From contig NZ_JARZHG010000035.1 in NCBI RefSeq assembly GCF_029946505.1, forward strand, positions 57,340-121,339: a stretch of 64,000 nt of DNA, read 5' to 3'. The notes under the pieces were generated by a model. The model saw only the letters and a list, made by a program, of their open reading frames with translations. It made no database searches and was not told where the DNA came from. The stretch is from Polyangium sp. y55x31. Lineage in GTDB: Bacteria; Myxococcota_A; Polyangia; Polyangiales; Polyangiaceae. This document shows, in pieces, positions 44,750 through 52,589 of the stretch. A program made the position numbers and the translations under genes. How positions within the stretch are numbered: position 1 is the first letter of the stretch; each line of letters begins with the position of its first letter.

Positions 44750-46726
44750 TCATACCTCGGGCGTGAACCTGAGCTTCCCCGCCGGGCTGAGCCTGCGCTC
44801 GGCGAAGAAAAACGCCTCGGTCGGGTGGCGCTCCTGCCACGCCTCCTGGAGCTCGGACCACCGGGCCATGAGATCGACGAGCGCATCCATCCGCGCCCTG
44901 GCCTGGCGGAACCATTCGTCCTCGGCAGGGCTCACGGAGCCGTACCAAGGTTTGTCGTTACGATACGCTTCTTGCTCCTGTTCGAGGAGCTCGTGGAGCT
45001 TCTGCCGCAGGCCGTTCGTGGTGAAACTCTTGCAGAGGCGCCCGAGCTCGACTTCCATGAGCGACATCAGGAGCACCGTGCGCACCCATCGATGTTGCGG
45101 GAAGTCGAATCGTTCGAGGAAAAGCCGCGCGGCGGTGTCGCCTTTCTCGACGAGTTTTTCGATGGTCTCGACGTTCATGTCCAGGTTGAGCCCTCCCTCG
45201 TGTTCGTCGAGGTAGACATGGGCGACTCGCTCGCGGTAGCCGGGCAGCGCGGCCTGGCTATCATCCCGGAAGCTCTGCGCCAGCTCGAAGACGGCCCATA
45301 AAAAATCCTTCATGTCGGAGATCTCGCGGAACGAGGGGCTCGACGTGTGGCCGTCGCGGGGCTCGGGCAAGGAGACATCGTCCCCTTGCGCGTGACGGCT
45401 CTCCTTCGCGCGCGGCGCCTTTTCCCGCAGGTTGATTCCGAAGGTCGGAAAGCGTGGGAACCAGCCGTCGAAGAAATGGATCGGGAAGTTGATCCCGATA
45501 CCGCCGTCGCTGAACCAGTGGCGCCGGAGTTCCCCCGATTCCTCGACGGTATACAGCGGCACGGCGCAGAGCAGCACGGGAAAACCGAGGCTCATGCGCA
45601 TCGCCACGAGGACGGGCATGTGCTCGTCCATCGGGAAGACGTGGTAGCCCGGCGGGAGTGTGGCGCTCTCGTGCGCGGGCGCGACGTTTACCAGAAAGCG
45701 GACCACGCTTTCGGGGAAGAGGCGTCGCATTTCGTTTTCCTCGAAGACGAACGAGCGGTCTTTCTTGATCGTGCCGTCGAGCTCCTCCTCGGGCACCGCG
45801 CGCGGCTGCCGGACGTTGAGGTCGGAGGTGACCACCTTGAAACGAATGCCTCTCGCATGAAGCATTCCCACGGTGAGGGGGCGATCGTCGGGGAGGCCGG
45901 CCATTTCCTGGAGGCCCTCGTGCATCCATTCGGTGAGGGGGACCTGGTCATGGCGAGAGCCCTGGTCGATCGAGCCCGTGCACAAACCGAACAGGCTCTT
46001 GCCCTCGTCATCGTGAATATGCCGGAGGCTCGCGAGGAGCGTCCCCGCGATTCCACCGAGGTAGGCGCCGGAGACGAGGAGGCCCCCGCAGAGGGACAAA
46101 CCGAGGAGCAGGGGGAGCCACGCGAGCTCGCTCGCGAATGATATCGGAGTCTGGTACAGGACGAACGTGAATAGCGCCGCGACCGGGACCACGACCACGA
46201 GGGAGACGAGCGCCCCCATGCGGGCGCCGCGCCGCCGGCCCTGCGTGTAGCCTTCGCCGGGGCAGGCCGCACAGATGGAATCGATACCCGCCTTGCGTAC
46301 TTCACGGAGGAGGCGCCAAGCGGGATGGGGCACGCGTCTCTCCTCTCCGTTCTGCCGCTGCTGAACATGCAGTCGTTTCGCGAGGAGGAGCATTTCGAAA
46401 ATCGGGCGAGCCTGTGGGGTCGGCTGGAAGAGCCCCATCAGAAAACCCTCCCGGTCGAGGTCCTCTTGCATGCGCTCGAATCGAGCGAAGCCGCCTCCGT
46501 CGGCCCTGCCATACTCGGCCGCGGCGGCGGACGCGGCCGCGATGGCGCCCGCCGAGGCGCCGCCAATACAACGGAACCGTCGCTCCTTGGCGAGCCGGAG
46601 GACCGCCGATGGATACACCACGCCGCTCGTGACGCCGCCCTTCATGACGAGGTCGCACCGATTGTCGTCGTCGTCCGGCACGCGTCGATAAACCTCGTTG
46701 CGATCGCCGCTTGCTCGATAGGTCAT
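44750..46726 (-). CDS. Patatin-like phospholipase with inserted membrane segments, 658 aa
   Basis: A patatin-family serine lipase. Oxyanion-hole segment MKGGVTSGVVYPSAVL (residues 28-43), nucleophile elbow GGASAG (residues 55-60; GASAG is the GxSxG, Ser58) and catalytic DGG in WFSDGGIGINFP (Asp407), giving the Ser-Asp dyad. Between them, at about residues 169-232, two or three hydrophobic helices (MGALVSLVVVVPVAALFTFV and LAWLPLLLGLSLCGGLLVSG) suggest membrane anchoring. Patatins release fatty acids from glycerolipids. The gene leads the operon that continues into the 240-residue protein (41 bp gap) and the DyP-P450 fusion, a plausible substrate-release step. The start at 46726 is supported by the preceding purine-rich GGGGGAAAAGG. 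Confidence 0.85.
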   Translation of the reverse strand: MTYRASGDRNEVYRRVPDDDDNRCDLVMKGGVTSGVVYPSAVLRLAKERRFRCIGGASAGAIAAASAAAAEYGRADGGGFARFERMQEDLDREGFLMGLFQPTPQARPIFEMLLLAKRLHVQQRQNGEERRVPHPAWRLLREVRKAGIDSICAACPGEGYTQGRRRGARMGALVSLVVVVPVAALFTFVLYQTPISFASELAWLPLLLGLSLCGGLLVSGAYLGGIAGTLLASLRHIHDDEGKSLFGLCTGSIDQGSRHDQVPLTEWMHEGLQEMAGLPDDRPLTVGMLHARGIRFKVVTSDLNVRQPRAVPEEELDGTIKKDRSFVFEENEMRRLFPESVVRFLVNVAPAHESATLPPGYHVFPMDEHMPVLVAMRMSLGFPVLLCAVPLYTVEESGELRRHWFSDGGIGINFPIHFFDGWFPRFPTFGINLREKAPRAKESRHAQGDDVSLPEPRDGHTSSPSFREISDMKDFLWAVFELAQSFRDDSQAALPGYRERVAHVYLDEHEGGLNLDMNVETIEKLVEKGDTAARLFLERFDFPQHRWVRTVLLMSLMEVELGRLCKSFTTNGLRQKLHELLEQEQEAYRNDKPWYGSVSPAEDEWFRQARARMDALVDLMARWSELQEAWQERHPTEAFFFAERRLSPAGKLRFTPEV

Positions 46727-46909
46727 ACCTTTTCCCCCAGGCCTCACGAGGGCGGTGCAACCGGGAGGCCACGCGCCGCCGAGCGCGCCGGCGGCCGCAG
46801 CTCGATTATGATTCACAGGAAAGGCGCGGGTTCTGCGCCGATCGCGTCACGCTACGGTTCGGCCGTTTCTCGGAGGAGGGACGGAGGAGGGGTGCAGGGC
46901 CTTGCGTGA
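46727..46909. other. Intergenic region upstream of the patatin operon
   Basis: About 180 bp between the pseudogene end and the patatin start, both on the minus strand. It should carry the promoter of the patatin operon. No motif was recognised. Confidence 0.4.
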
Positions 46910-47336
46910 TCAGGCAAGGCGCGGGGACGACGCGCGGGCCCAGAAGTCCCGCAGGATCCGGAGGACCTCGTCGAGCTTCTCGACGCGCTCGAACGAGCCG
47001 CTGCGCTCGAGCACGTGAAATTCAGCCGAGGGCGCGAACGTCGCGAACTGGCGCTGCAAGGCGGGGTAGAGCGCCCGGTCGAAGCGGCCGCGAGCACGAG
47101 CATCGGGACGGCCACGTCTTTGCGCCGCGGCCGGAAATCCGGGATGCGGGCGACCTCGCCGCCGATCATGAAATCGACGTCGGCCCCGCAAAACAGGGCT
47201 GTGCAGGCTGTTGGCGAGGACCAGCGTGCGCACGCCGTACAAATGTACGGGACCCGCCGGCCTGCTCCGCCCACAAGCGATGCCCGCCGACGTCGTGCAG
47301 ACGCCCCGCGGGGTGAACGAACGATTGCGGCTCCAT
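46910..47336 (-). pseudogene. Decayed alpha/beta-hydrolase (proline-iminopeptidase-like)
   Basis: Read on the minus strand, an ATG at 47336 opens MEPQSFVHPAGRLHDVGGHRL, a typical start of a proline-iminopeptidase-like hydrolase, but the frame stops after about 55 codons. Two other frames then carry matching later parts: LVLANSLHSP, then DFRPRRKDVAVPMLVLA, and finally GRFDRALYPALQRQFA with FERSGSF-like SGSFERVEKLDEVLRILRDF to the stop at 46910. The LVLAGRFDRALYP junction is split by a frameshift, and the lid and the nucleophile elbow are missing (internal deletion). The whole remnant is about 430 bp versus about 900 bp for an intact gene. Lies 2 bp after the ATP-grasp gene. Confidence 0.65.
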
Positions 47337-47338
47337 GC

Positions 47339-48616
47339 TCATCCCGGCGCTCCTCGTGAATCGTCGAGCCGGAGCCGCCGCTCCATGTCGCGGATCTTGT
47401 GGTAATCGGCCTGCACCTGGGAGCGGTCCGCGTGCGCGAGGACCACGAAGCCGAGGTCCAGGCTGCCGAAGAGAGCCCTCGTGGGCTGCAATCGATCGCC
47501 GTTCCGGATGCGGATGACCGAGAAATGGTGGGTCGGGAGCGCCTCCACGTCGGCGAAGACCTCGGCATTCTGCACGATCCCCGGCGTCCGGACGATCAGG
47601 AACACCACGAGGACGTGCGATTGCAGGCCGAAGCCTTCACGGACGTGCCCCAGCCGGGCGAAATAACGCACCGTCCGGTCCACCTGGCTGTCGCCGGTCG
47701 CGACGCGGCAAAACCTCGGCTGGCCGCCACCGTGCGGGCGCGCGCCTATCTCGATGAGGCGCGGCCCTTCGCGGGTGAGCATCAGCTCCACGTGCGCCGC
47801 GCCGAACCGGATCCCGACCGCGTCGAGCACGCCACGCGTGTAGCCGATCAAGCGCTCGATCCCCGGGGTCTTCGGGGACAACCATTCCATGCGCTCGTAG
47901 ATCGCCATGTACGGGCCATTGTCCACCTTGTGGTAGCGGCACACGTCGGTGACGGTGTGTTTGCCTTCGTAGGTGAACGTGTCCACCACGTATTCGGTGC
48001 CGGTCACGTATTCCTGCACGACGAGCCGATCATTGACGATGCCGAGGCGGTTCGGGCGGCCGAGCATCGAATGAAATACCTCCCGGAAGTCTTCTCCGCG
48101 GGGCACGCGGGTCACGCCGTCGGTGCTGGCGCTCTTCGGCGACTTGATCACGAGGTCCCGGCCGGCGAGGTTCGAACGGTAGAGCCAGGCCTCGACCTCG
48201 TCGGCGTTGCTCGTGCAGAGCTGCCGGATGATGGGGAGGCCCGCCCGGGCCACGGCGGCCGCCATTTCGTCCTTGTGCCGGCGCGCGGCCGCCTTTTCGG
48301 GGTCGTTGGCGACGTCCGGGACGACGACCGGCGCGAGCACGTCCGCGAGCTCCACGCCCGACTCGCAGCCCGGTAGCACGCACCGGGGGCGCAAGGCCCG
48401 CAGGCGCTCCACCAAGGGCTCGAGGCCGTCGGTCGTGGTGAGGATCGTCTCGAAGTGCTCCGGCCGGTAGGAGGCGGCGTAAACGGCCGGCGGCGCGGGA
48501 CTGGAGACGACGGCCACGACCGGGACGCCGGCCGCCGCGAACGCAGGCGCGAAGAGGGCGCCCGAGGAATAGGGGTCGACGATCACGGCCGGCCCATTCG
48601 GATCACTTCGAGGCAT
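47339..48616 (-). CDS. ATP-grasp carboxylate-amine ligase
   Basis: A 425-residue ATP-grasp protein of the type that joins amino acids or amines in natural-product pathways. The N-terminal pre-ATP-grasp fold (AVIVDPYSSGALFAPAFAAAG) is followed by the ATP lid and Lys-containing strand DLVIKSPKSASTDGV, the hinge RLVVQEYVTGTEYVVD and the metal-binding end AHVELMLTREGPRLIEIGARPHGGG (acidic Glu and Asn/Arg positions present). The C-terminal domain has a conserved-looking beta region. Its start overlaps the stop of the upstream esterase by 14 bp, so they form one operon with the chimeric gene. It appears intact. Substrate unknown. Confidence 0.83.
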   Translation of the reverse strand: MPRSDPNGPAVIVDPYSSGALFAPAFAAAGVPVVAVVSSPAPPAVYAASYRPEHFETILTTTDGLEPLVERLRALRPRCVLPGCESGVELADVLAPVVVPDVANDPEKAAARRHKDEMAAAVARAGLPIIRQLCTSNADEVEAWLYRSNLAGRDLVIKSPKSASTDGVTRVPRGEDFREVFHSMLGRPNRLGIVNDRLVVQEYVTGTEYVVDTFTYEGKHTVTDVCRYHKVDNGPYMAIYERMEWLSPKTPGIERLIGYTRGVLDAVGIRFGAAHVELMLTREGPRLIEIGARPHGGGQPRFCRVATGDSQVDRTVRYFARLGHVREGFGLQSHVLVVFLIVRTPGIVQNAEVFADVEALPTHHFSVIRIRNGDRLQPTRALFGSLDLGFVVLAHADRSQVQADYHKIRDMERRLRLDDSRGAPG

Positions 48617-49550
48617 GGCGCTCCTCCACGCAAGCGAGCCGAGCGGCCCGGCTGCAATACCTGGCCCACGCGTCCTCGACCTGCGGACAGAGCCCTCGCG
48701 CGCGGACGGCGGAGTGCACGAGGCCGGGCTCGATTACGAGGTCGACGGCAATACGGTGCTCGCGGAGGCAACGGGCGTAGGCCTCCGCGTCCACGCAAAG
48801 CGAATCGAGCTCCGCGCCCATCAGATACGCGGGCGGCAGGCCGTCGAACGCTCCACGAAGGAGCGGGGAGACGTACGGGTGCGCGACCTGCCCGGGATCG
48901 GGCGCATAGCAGGCCGTGTAGTATTCCATTTCGCCGGCCGTGAGCAGCGGGGCGTCGGCGCCGCTGCGGCGCCAGCGGGTGAAATCGAGGACCGGGCTGA
49001 TGAGGGCCTGGCCGCAGAGCCGCGGGCCGCCGCGGTCACGCGCCATCATGGCCACGGCGACGGCCATGTTCGCGCCGGAGCTGTCGCCGGCAATGACGAT
49101 CCGATCGGGATCGATGCCGAGCCGCGCAGCCTCGACGACGATGCCGCAAAGGGCGCCGTAGCAGTCCTCGAGGGCCGCCGGGAAGGGGTGCTCGGGCGCC
49201 ATTCGGAAATCGGGCGCGATGGTGACGAGCCCGGATCGGCTGGCGAACTCGGCGACGACGGTATTGTGTGTCTCCAGCGAGCCGACGACGAACCCGCCGC
49301 CGCGGAGGTAAACGAGAAGGCCCCGGCCCACCGGGGCGCGCGGACGATACACGCGAATCGAAAGGCGTCGCCGCCCGTGGGCGACCACGTCGTCGGTGAT
49401 GGTCACGTCCGAGGGCACGTCGTACGGGAATTCGCGGGTGAGCCCGAGATAGAGGGCGCGCTGCTCCGCGAGGGGGCGCGTGTAGAAATCGGGCGGCATG
49501 GCTCGATTGCATCGGTCGATGAAGGTCTGGAGGCCATCGGCGAGAGGCAT
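48603..49550 (-). CDS. HSL-type alpha/beta hydrolase with RGGG instead of HGGG
   Basis: A 315-residue hormone-sensitive-lipase-family protein. The nucleophile elbow GDSSGA (Ser157), the DFRMAPEHPFPAALED cap segment and the catalytic LVHSAV (His) and MGAELDSLCVDAE (Asp region) are intact. The oxyanion motif, normally HGGG, reads YLRGGGFVVGS: residue 83 is Arg, encoded CGC, one transition from the His codon CAC. That could impair or change activity, or be recent decay. The gene lies directly after the chimeric ATP-grasp/MFS gene and overlaps the ATP-grasp ligase gene by 14 bp. Confidence 0.84.
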   Translation of the reverse strand: MPLADGLQTFIDRCNRAMPPDFYTRPLAEQRALYLGLTREFPYDVPSDVTITDDVVAHGRRRLSIRVYRPRAPVGRGLLVYLRGGGFVVGSLETHNTVVAEFASRSGLVTIAPDFRMAPEHPFPAALEDCYGALCGIVVEAARLGIDPDRIVIAGDSSGANMAVAVAMMARDRGGPRLCGQALISPVLDFTRWRRSGADAPLLTAGEMEYYTACYAPDPGQVAHPYVSPLLRGAFDGLPPAYLMGAELDSLCVDAEAYARCLREHRIAVDLVIEPGLVHSAVRARGLCPQVEDAWARYCSRAARLACVEERHASK

Positions 49551-50204
49551 TCAATCCTCCTCGGGGGCGCTCGGAGCGCCGGTCGGGGTCGAAGGGCAGG
49601 GCGAGAAGACGCGGCCGCGTGCGGCGGCCCAGCGCTGGACCAGGCCGTCGCGAATACCGCGGCGGAGCAGGACGGGCAGGCAGAGGCAGGTCCCGAGGAC
49701 GCCGATCCATACGGCGCCGCGGAGGCCCACGAATTTGATGGCGAGGGACGCGATCAGGCTGCCGAGCAGGACCGTGCCCCAGAGCAATAGCCGCTGGACG
49801 GCATTGATCCGGCCGAGCAAGTGCGGAGGTGAGGCGGTTTGGCGTAACGGAAGCGAGGTCGGGCCGAACGCACCTTCGCCCGCGCCGTGCACGCCGAGCG
49901 CCTGGGCGACGCGGGCGGCGTGCACCATGCGGATCTCGTCCCAGCAGATGACGCCGTCGATCGGGAGGCGCGCCATGATCTCGCGGGCGGCGGTGATCAT
50001 GGCCTCGGCGTCGAGCGTATCGACGATCTTGTAATTCGCGATGTACGACCGTTCCCAGGAGGGCTGCCGGTCCAGGAGGAGAAATACCCGCGCGGCCCGC
50101 GAGATCATCCGCAGGAGATATTCGCGGTAAAGGTGATACCCGCTGCTCGCGAGGAGGACGGTGGGACGGCCGTTCAGGTCGGCATTCGGATGGGCCTTGG
50201 GCAT
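49551..50204 (-). CDS. Chimeric gene: N-terminus of an ATP-grasp ligase joined to C-terminus of an MFS exporter
   Basis: The 217-residue product changes character at about residue 110. Residues 13-108 (RPTVLLASSGYHLYREYLL and so on to VAQALGVHG) are the pre-ATP-grasp domain of an amino-acid ligase without its ATP-binding parts. Residues 113-190 (SLPLRQTASPPHLLGRINAVQR, then LLLWGTVLLGSLIASLA and WIGVLGTCLCLPVLL) are the last helices of a major facilitator exporter, including the typical LRQ-x-x-P-x-x-LLGR-x-N-A loop. A deletion in a former ligase-exporter gene pair explains this best. The product cannot be a full ligase or a full transporter. It starts at 50204 and abuts the esterase gene. 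Confidence 0.72.
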   Translation of the reverse strand: MPKAHPNADLNGRPTVLLASSGYHLYREYLLRMISRAARVFLLLDRQPSWERSYIANYKIVDTLDAEAMITAAREIMARLPIDGVICWDEIRMVHAARVAQALGVHGAGEGAFGPTSLPLRQTASPPHLLGRINAVQRLLLWGTVLLGSLIASLAIKFVGLRGAVWIGVLGTCLCLPVLLRRGIRDGLVQRWAAARGRVFSPCPSTPTGAPSAPEED

Positions 50205-50526
50205 CGTGGCCTCCTGGTTGTCTCGTTGGGGTCGGGACCTTCGGCGCCCCCTTACTCAAGCGTCGTGCCACGGGGCCCCGATCCTCGTTTGGTCACGATC
50301 CGGCCCGTTTGTCGCCCCTTTATCGGCCGGACGAACCCGGCTTGTTTGCATGGTCGAGCAAATCCCTGCAAGTCAACGCAAGGCCCCGCAATGCTCGGGC
50401 TCGGCAGGCGCTTGGCGCGGCGGCGCGGGCGACGGCGCGCGACGCGGCCTGGAAGGCCGCGAATTGTGTCTGGCATGCGGAATGCTGTGGGGGGCTCGCG
50501 ACACACCGCCCAAAGGAGGACACCTC
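50205..50526. promoter_or_regulatory. Divergent intergenic region of the ATP-grasp operon and the PRMT-like gene
   Basis: 322 bp without a convincing gene. It should contain both divergent promoters. A strong AAAGGAGG lies at its right end. No clear operator palindrome or -35/-10 pair was recognised. Confidence 0.5.
50512..50519 (+). promoter_or_regulatory. Ribosome-binding site AAAGGAGG deciding a GTG start
   Basis: AAAGGAGG seven bases before the GTG at 50527. The open frame extends to 50161 without a comparable site, so this decides the start of the PRMT-like gene. Confidence 0.75.
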
Positions 50527-51660
50527 GTGAAGTTGTACGACGGAATCGGCGCGGCGGACCAGCCCCCCGCGTCCGACGCCGGTCCGCAATCGACCAGGGA
50601 GCAGCGACGAGCGCCCCGCGCGAAGCTACGCGTGGTGGCCGATCGAGCGCGCGTGCGCGCTCTCGTCGAGGAAGGCCACCGCCTCGCCGCGAGCTTTCAA
50701 CTGGAGCGGGCCCTCGAACGATTCGAGGAGGCTTCGTCGCTCGACGCCGACAACGAGGCCATCGTTTTGACGATGAACGGGCTCCTGCGCAAGCTCGTTC
50801 CGCGCTGGCATTTCGCGATGCTGAACGATCACGAGCGCAATCGAGCCTTCGAGCGAGCGCTCGAGATCGCCATCGGCGGCTCGCAATGCACGGTGCTCGA
50901 TGTCGGTTCCGGGACAGGGCTGCTCTCCATGATGGCGGCCCGCGCGGGGGCCGGGGCCGTGTTCACCTGCGAGTCGGTCGCGACGATCGCGCGGTTGGCG
51001 CGGCGGATCATCGCGGAAAACAGGCTCGATCATCACGTCTCGGTCATCCCCAAGGTGTCGACCGACCTCGTCGTCGGCCGGGACATTCCCCGGCGCGCCG
51101 ATTTGCTGGTCATCGAGACCGTCGATTGTGGTCTGCTCGGGGAAGGAATCCTTCCCATCGTCCGCCACGCGCGGGAAAAACTCCTACGACGAGAGGCGCA
51201 GATCATCCCGGGGCGGGCGAAGATCCGCTTTCAGCTCCTCGAGAGCGACGCGGTCCACCGCAACAACTTCGCCTTCGAGGCGGGCGGCTTCGACGTGAGC
51301 CTGTTCAATCAGGTCTCGACGAAGACGTACTTTCCGGTACGCCTGTGCGCGCACCCGCACGCCTTCCTGAGCCCCGTCGTCGAGGCATTCGAATTCGACT
51401 TCGAGCGAGGCCCCCTGGAGCCGCGCACCCGCACGGTGACAGTCACGACGAAGCAACGCGGGCGCGTCCACGGGATCGCCTTCTGGTTCGAGCTCGACCT
51501 CGGCGGCGGGGTCGTCCTGACGAACGCCCCGACGAACCATCAGAACCACTGGATGCAGGCTGTTCAGGTGTTCGAAACGCCGATCGACGTCGAGCGCGAC
51601 GAGGACCTGACCGTCACGTGCAGGCACGACGATACGAGCATCCGCTTCTCGCTCGCTTGA
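50527..51660 (+). CDS. TPR plus PRMT7/PRMT9-like methyltransferase
   Basis: A 377-residue protein. Residues about 40-90 form a TPR-like helical hairpin (EEGHRLAASFQLERALERF). The catalytic part has WHFAMLNDHERNRAF before motif I VLDVGSGTGLLS (about 123-134), and then the arginine-methyltransferase double-E loop as ETVDCGLLGEG (Glu197 and Glu206), which closely follows the PRMT9/PRMT7 pattern. A THW-loop equivalent reads NHWMQAVQVF near residue 340. PRMT9 also carries N-terminal TPRs. Protein arginine methyltransferases are rare in bacteria; the target is unknown, and a natural-product substrate is possible given the neighbours. GTG start set by AAAGGAGG. Confidence 0.82.
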   Translation: MKLYDGIGAADQPPASDAGPQSTREQRRAPRAKLRVVADRARVRALVEEGHRLAASFQLERALERFEEASSLDADNEAIVLTMNGLLRKLVPRWHFAMLNDHERNRAFERALEIAIGGSQCTVLDVGSGTGLLSMMAARAGAGAVFTCESVATIARLARRIIAENRLDHHVSVIPKVSTDLVVGRDIPRRADLLVIETVDCGLLGEGILPIVRHAREKLLRREAQIIPGRAKIRFQLLESDAVHRNNFAFEAGGFDVSLFNQVSTKTYFPVRLCAHPHAFLSPVVEAFEFDFERGPLEPRTRTVTVTTKQRGRVHGIAFWFELDLGGGVVLTNAPTNHQNHWMQAVQVFETPIDVERDEDLTVTCRHDDTSIRFSLA

Positions 51661-51809
51661 TTCGAACGACCGATTCCCCACGCGGCGTGCCCGCATCGCG
51701 GCGGGCGCCGCTCGTGGTGCGACCGGGCAGCGCGACGGCCGTCCTGCCGGACCCGGGCGGCGAGCCGATCACCGTCGACGGCCGCCTGATCCTGGCGACG
51801 CATCGTTGA
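51657..51809 (+). CDS. Possible small Arg/Pro-rich peptide gene, 50 aa
   Basis: A TTG at 51657 overlaps the stop of the PRMT-like gene (TTGA) and opens 50 codons, MIRTTDSPRGVPASRR... ending RLILATHR. The frame has GC-rich third positions like real genes here and six arginines, which would suit a methyltransferase substrate. It may equally be the tail of a lost gene or chance. No ribosome-binding site of its own is seen, but coupling would not need one. Confidence 0.25.
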   Translation: MIRTTDSPRGVPASRRAPLVVRPGSATAVLPDPGGEPITVDGRLILATHR

Positions 51810-52008
51810 CCCGATCATCCGTTCGTTGTAGTCTCGGCGCGTTCAGGTGGCGCCATGAAGGTCTTCCGGTAGCAACGCGGTCCTTTCGCCGGGCGGGTCC
51901 CCCCGCCGCCCGCGTTGCTCTCGTCGGCGCGATTCGTCGCCGTTCGTCCCGCGCTCCCATTGCGCGAGCGAGCTGGCCTGCGTTCGACCTTCGACCCCCG
52001 AGGACCTC

Positions 52009-52497
52009 ATGGCGCCCCGTCTTCCGCTTGCCATCAAGCTCACGCGCCGCACCGTCGCGCGGCGTGACCTCTTTTGCGAGCTCGTCCAGAAAATCACGAA
52101 ACCTTCCCAGGCCGAGGCGGCCTTCGCATTTCATGCATTCGCGTTCAAGGCGGACGAGCATGAATTCGCCCGCGAGCTTCTCTCCCGCCGCACCGAGCTC
52201 TGGCTCTTCCGCGCGAACCAGCGCGCCTTTTGCGGCGATTTCCTGGCCGTCGACATGTCGAACCCGCGGCGGGCAGAGCGGCGGGCGTACGTGATCGAGC
52301 TGAAGCGGGGGATGCCGGTGCGGATCGGCGGCGGCGCCGTGGGGCTCCAGCTTCAGAATGCTGGCGTCGCCGTGCGAGCGCTCGCGCGGGAGCGTGGTTT
52401 GCTCGGGGACGAGGCCACGTGCGTCACCGTGTCGGGGGACGGGGCGGAAATCATCGGGATGTTCACATCGGCGCGTTCGGCAGCGGAATACGCGTAA
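52009..52497 (+). CDS. Hypothetical protein, 162 aa, possible PD-(D/E)XK fold
   Basis: A soluble 162-residue protein starting MAPRLPLAIKLTRRT. The central FCGDFLAVDMSNPRR, followed by AYVIELKRG, has the spacing of a PD-(D/E)XK nuclease core: an acidic residue at the end of a strand (Asp82), then an E-x-K (Glu97, Lys99) on the next strand. Nothing else confirms nuclease activity, so this is a fold-level suggestion. The C-terminal segment (GDEATCVTVSGDGAEIIGMF) is beta-rich. No obvious operon partner; about 200 bp of noncoding sequence precedes it. Confidence 0.65.
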   Translation: MAPRLPLAIKLTRRTVARRDLFCELVQKITKPSQAEAAFAFHAFAFKADEHEFARELLSRRTELWLFRANQRAFCGDFLAVDMSNPRRAERRAYVIELKRGMPVRIGGGAVGLQLQNAGVAVRALARERGLLGDEATCVTVSGDGAEIIGMFTSARSAAEYA

Positions 52498-52589
52498 GGC
52501 GCCTGCCAAACGGCAGTGTGAAAATCTTGCTCTTGGCTGGGGCCATGAGCGCAGCCTTGTGTATGAGTCCGCGTTCTGCTGGAGAGATG

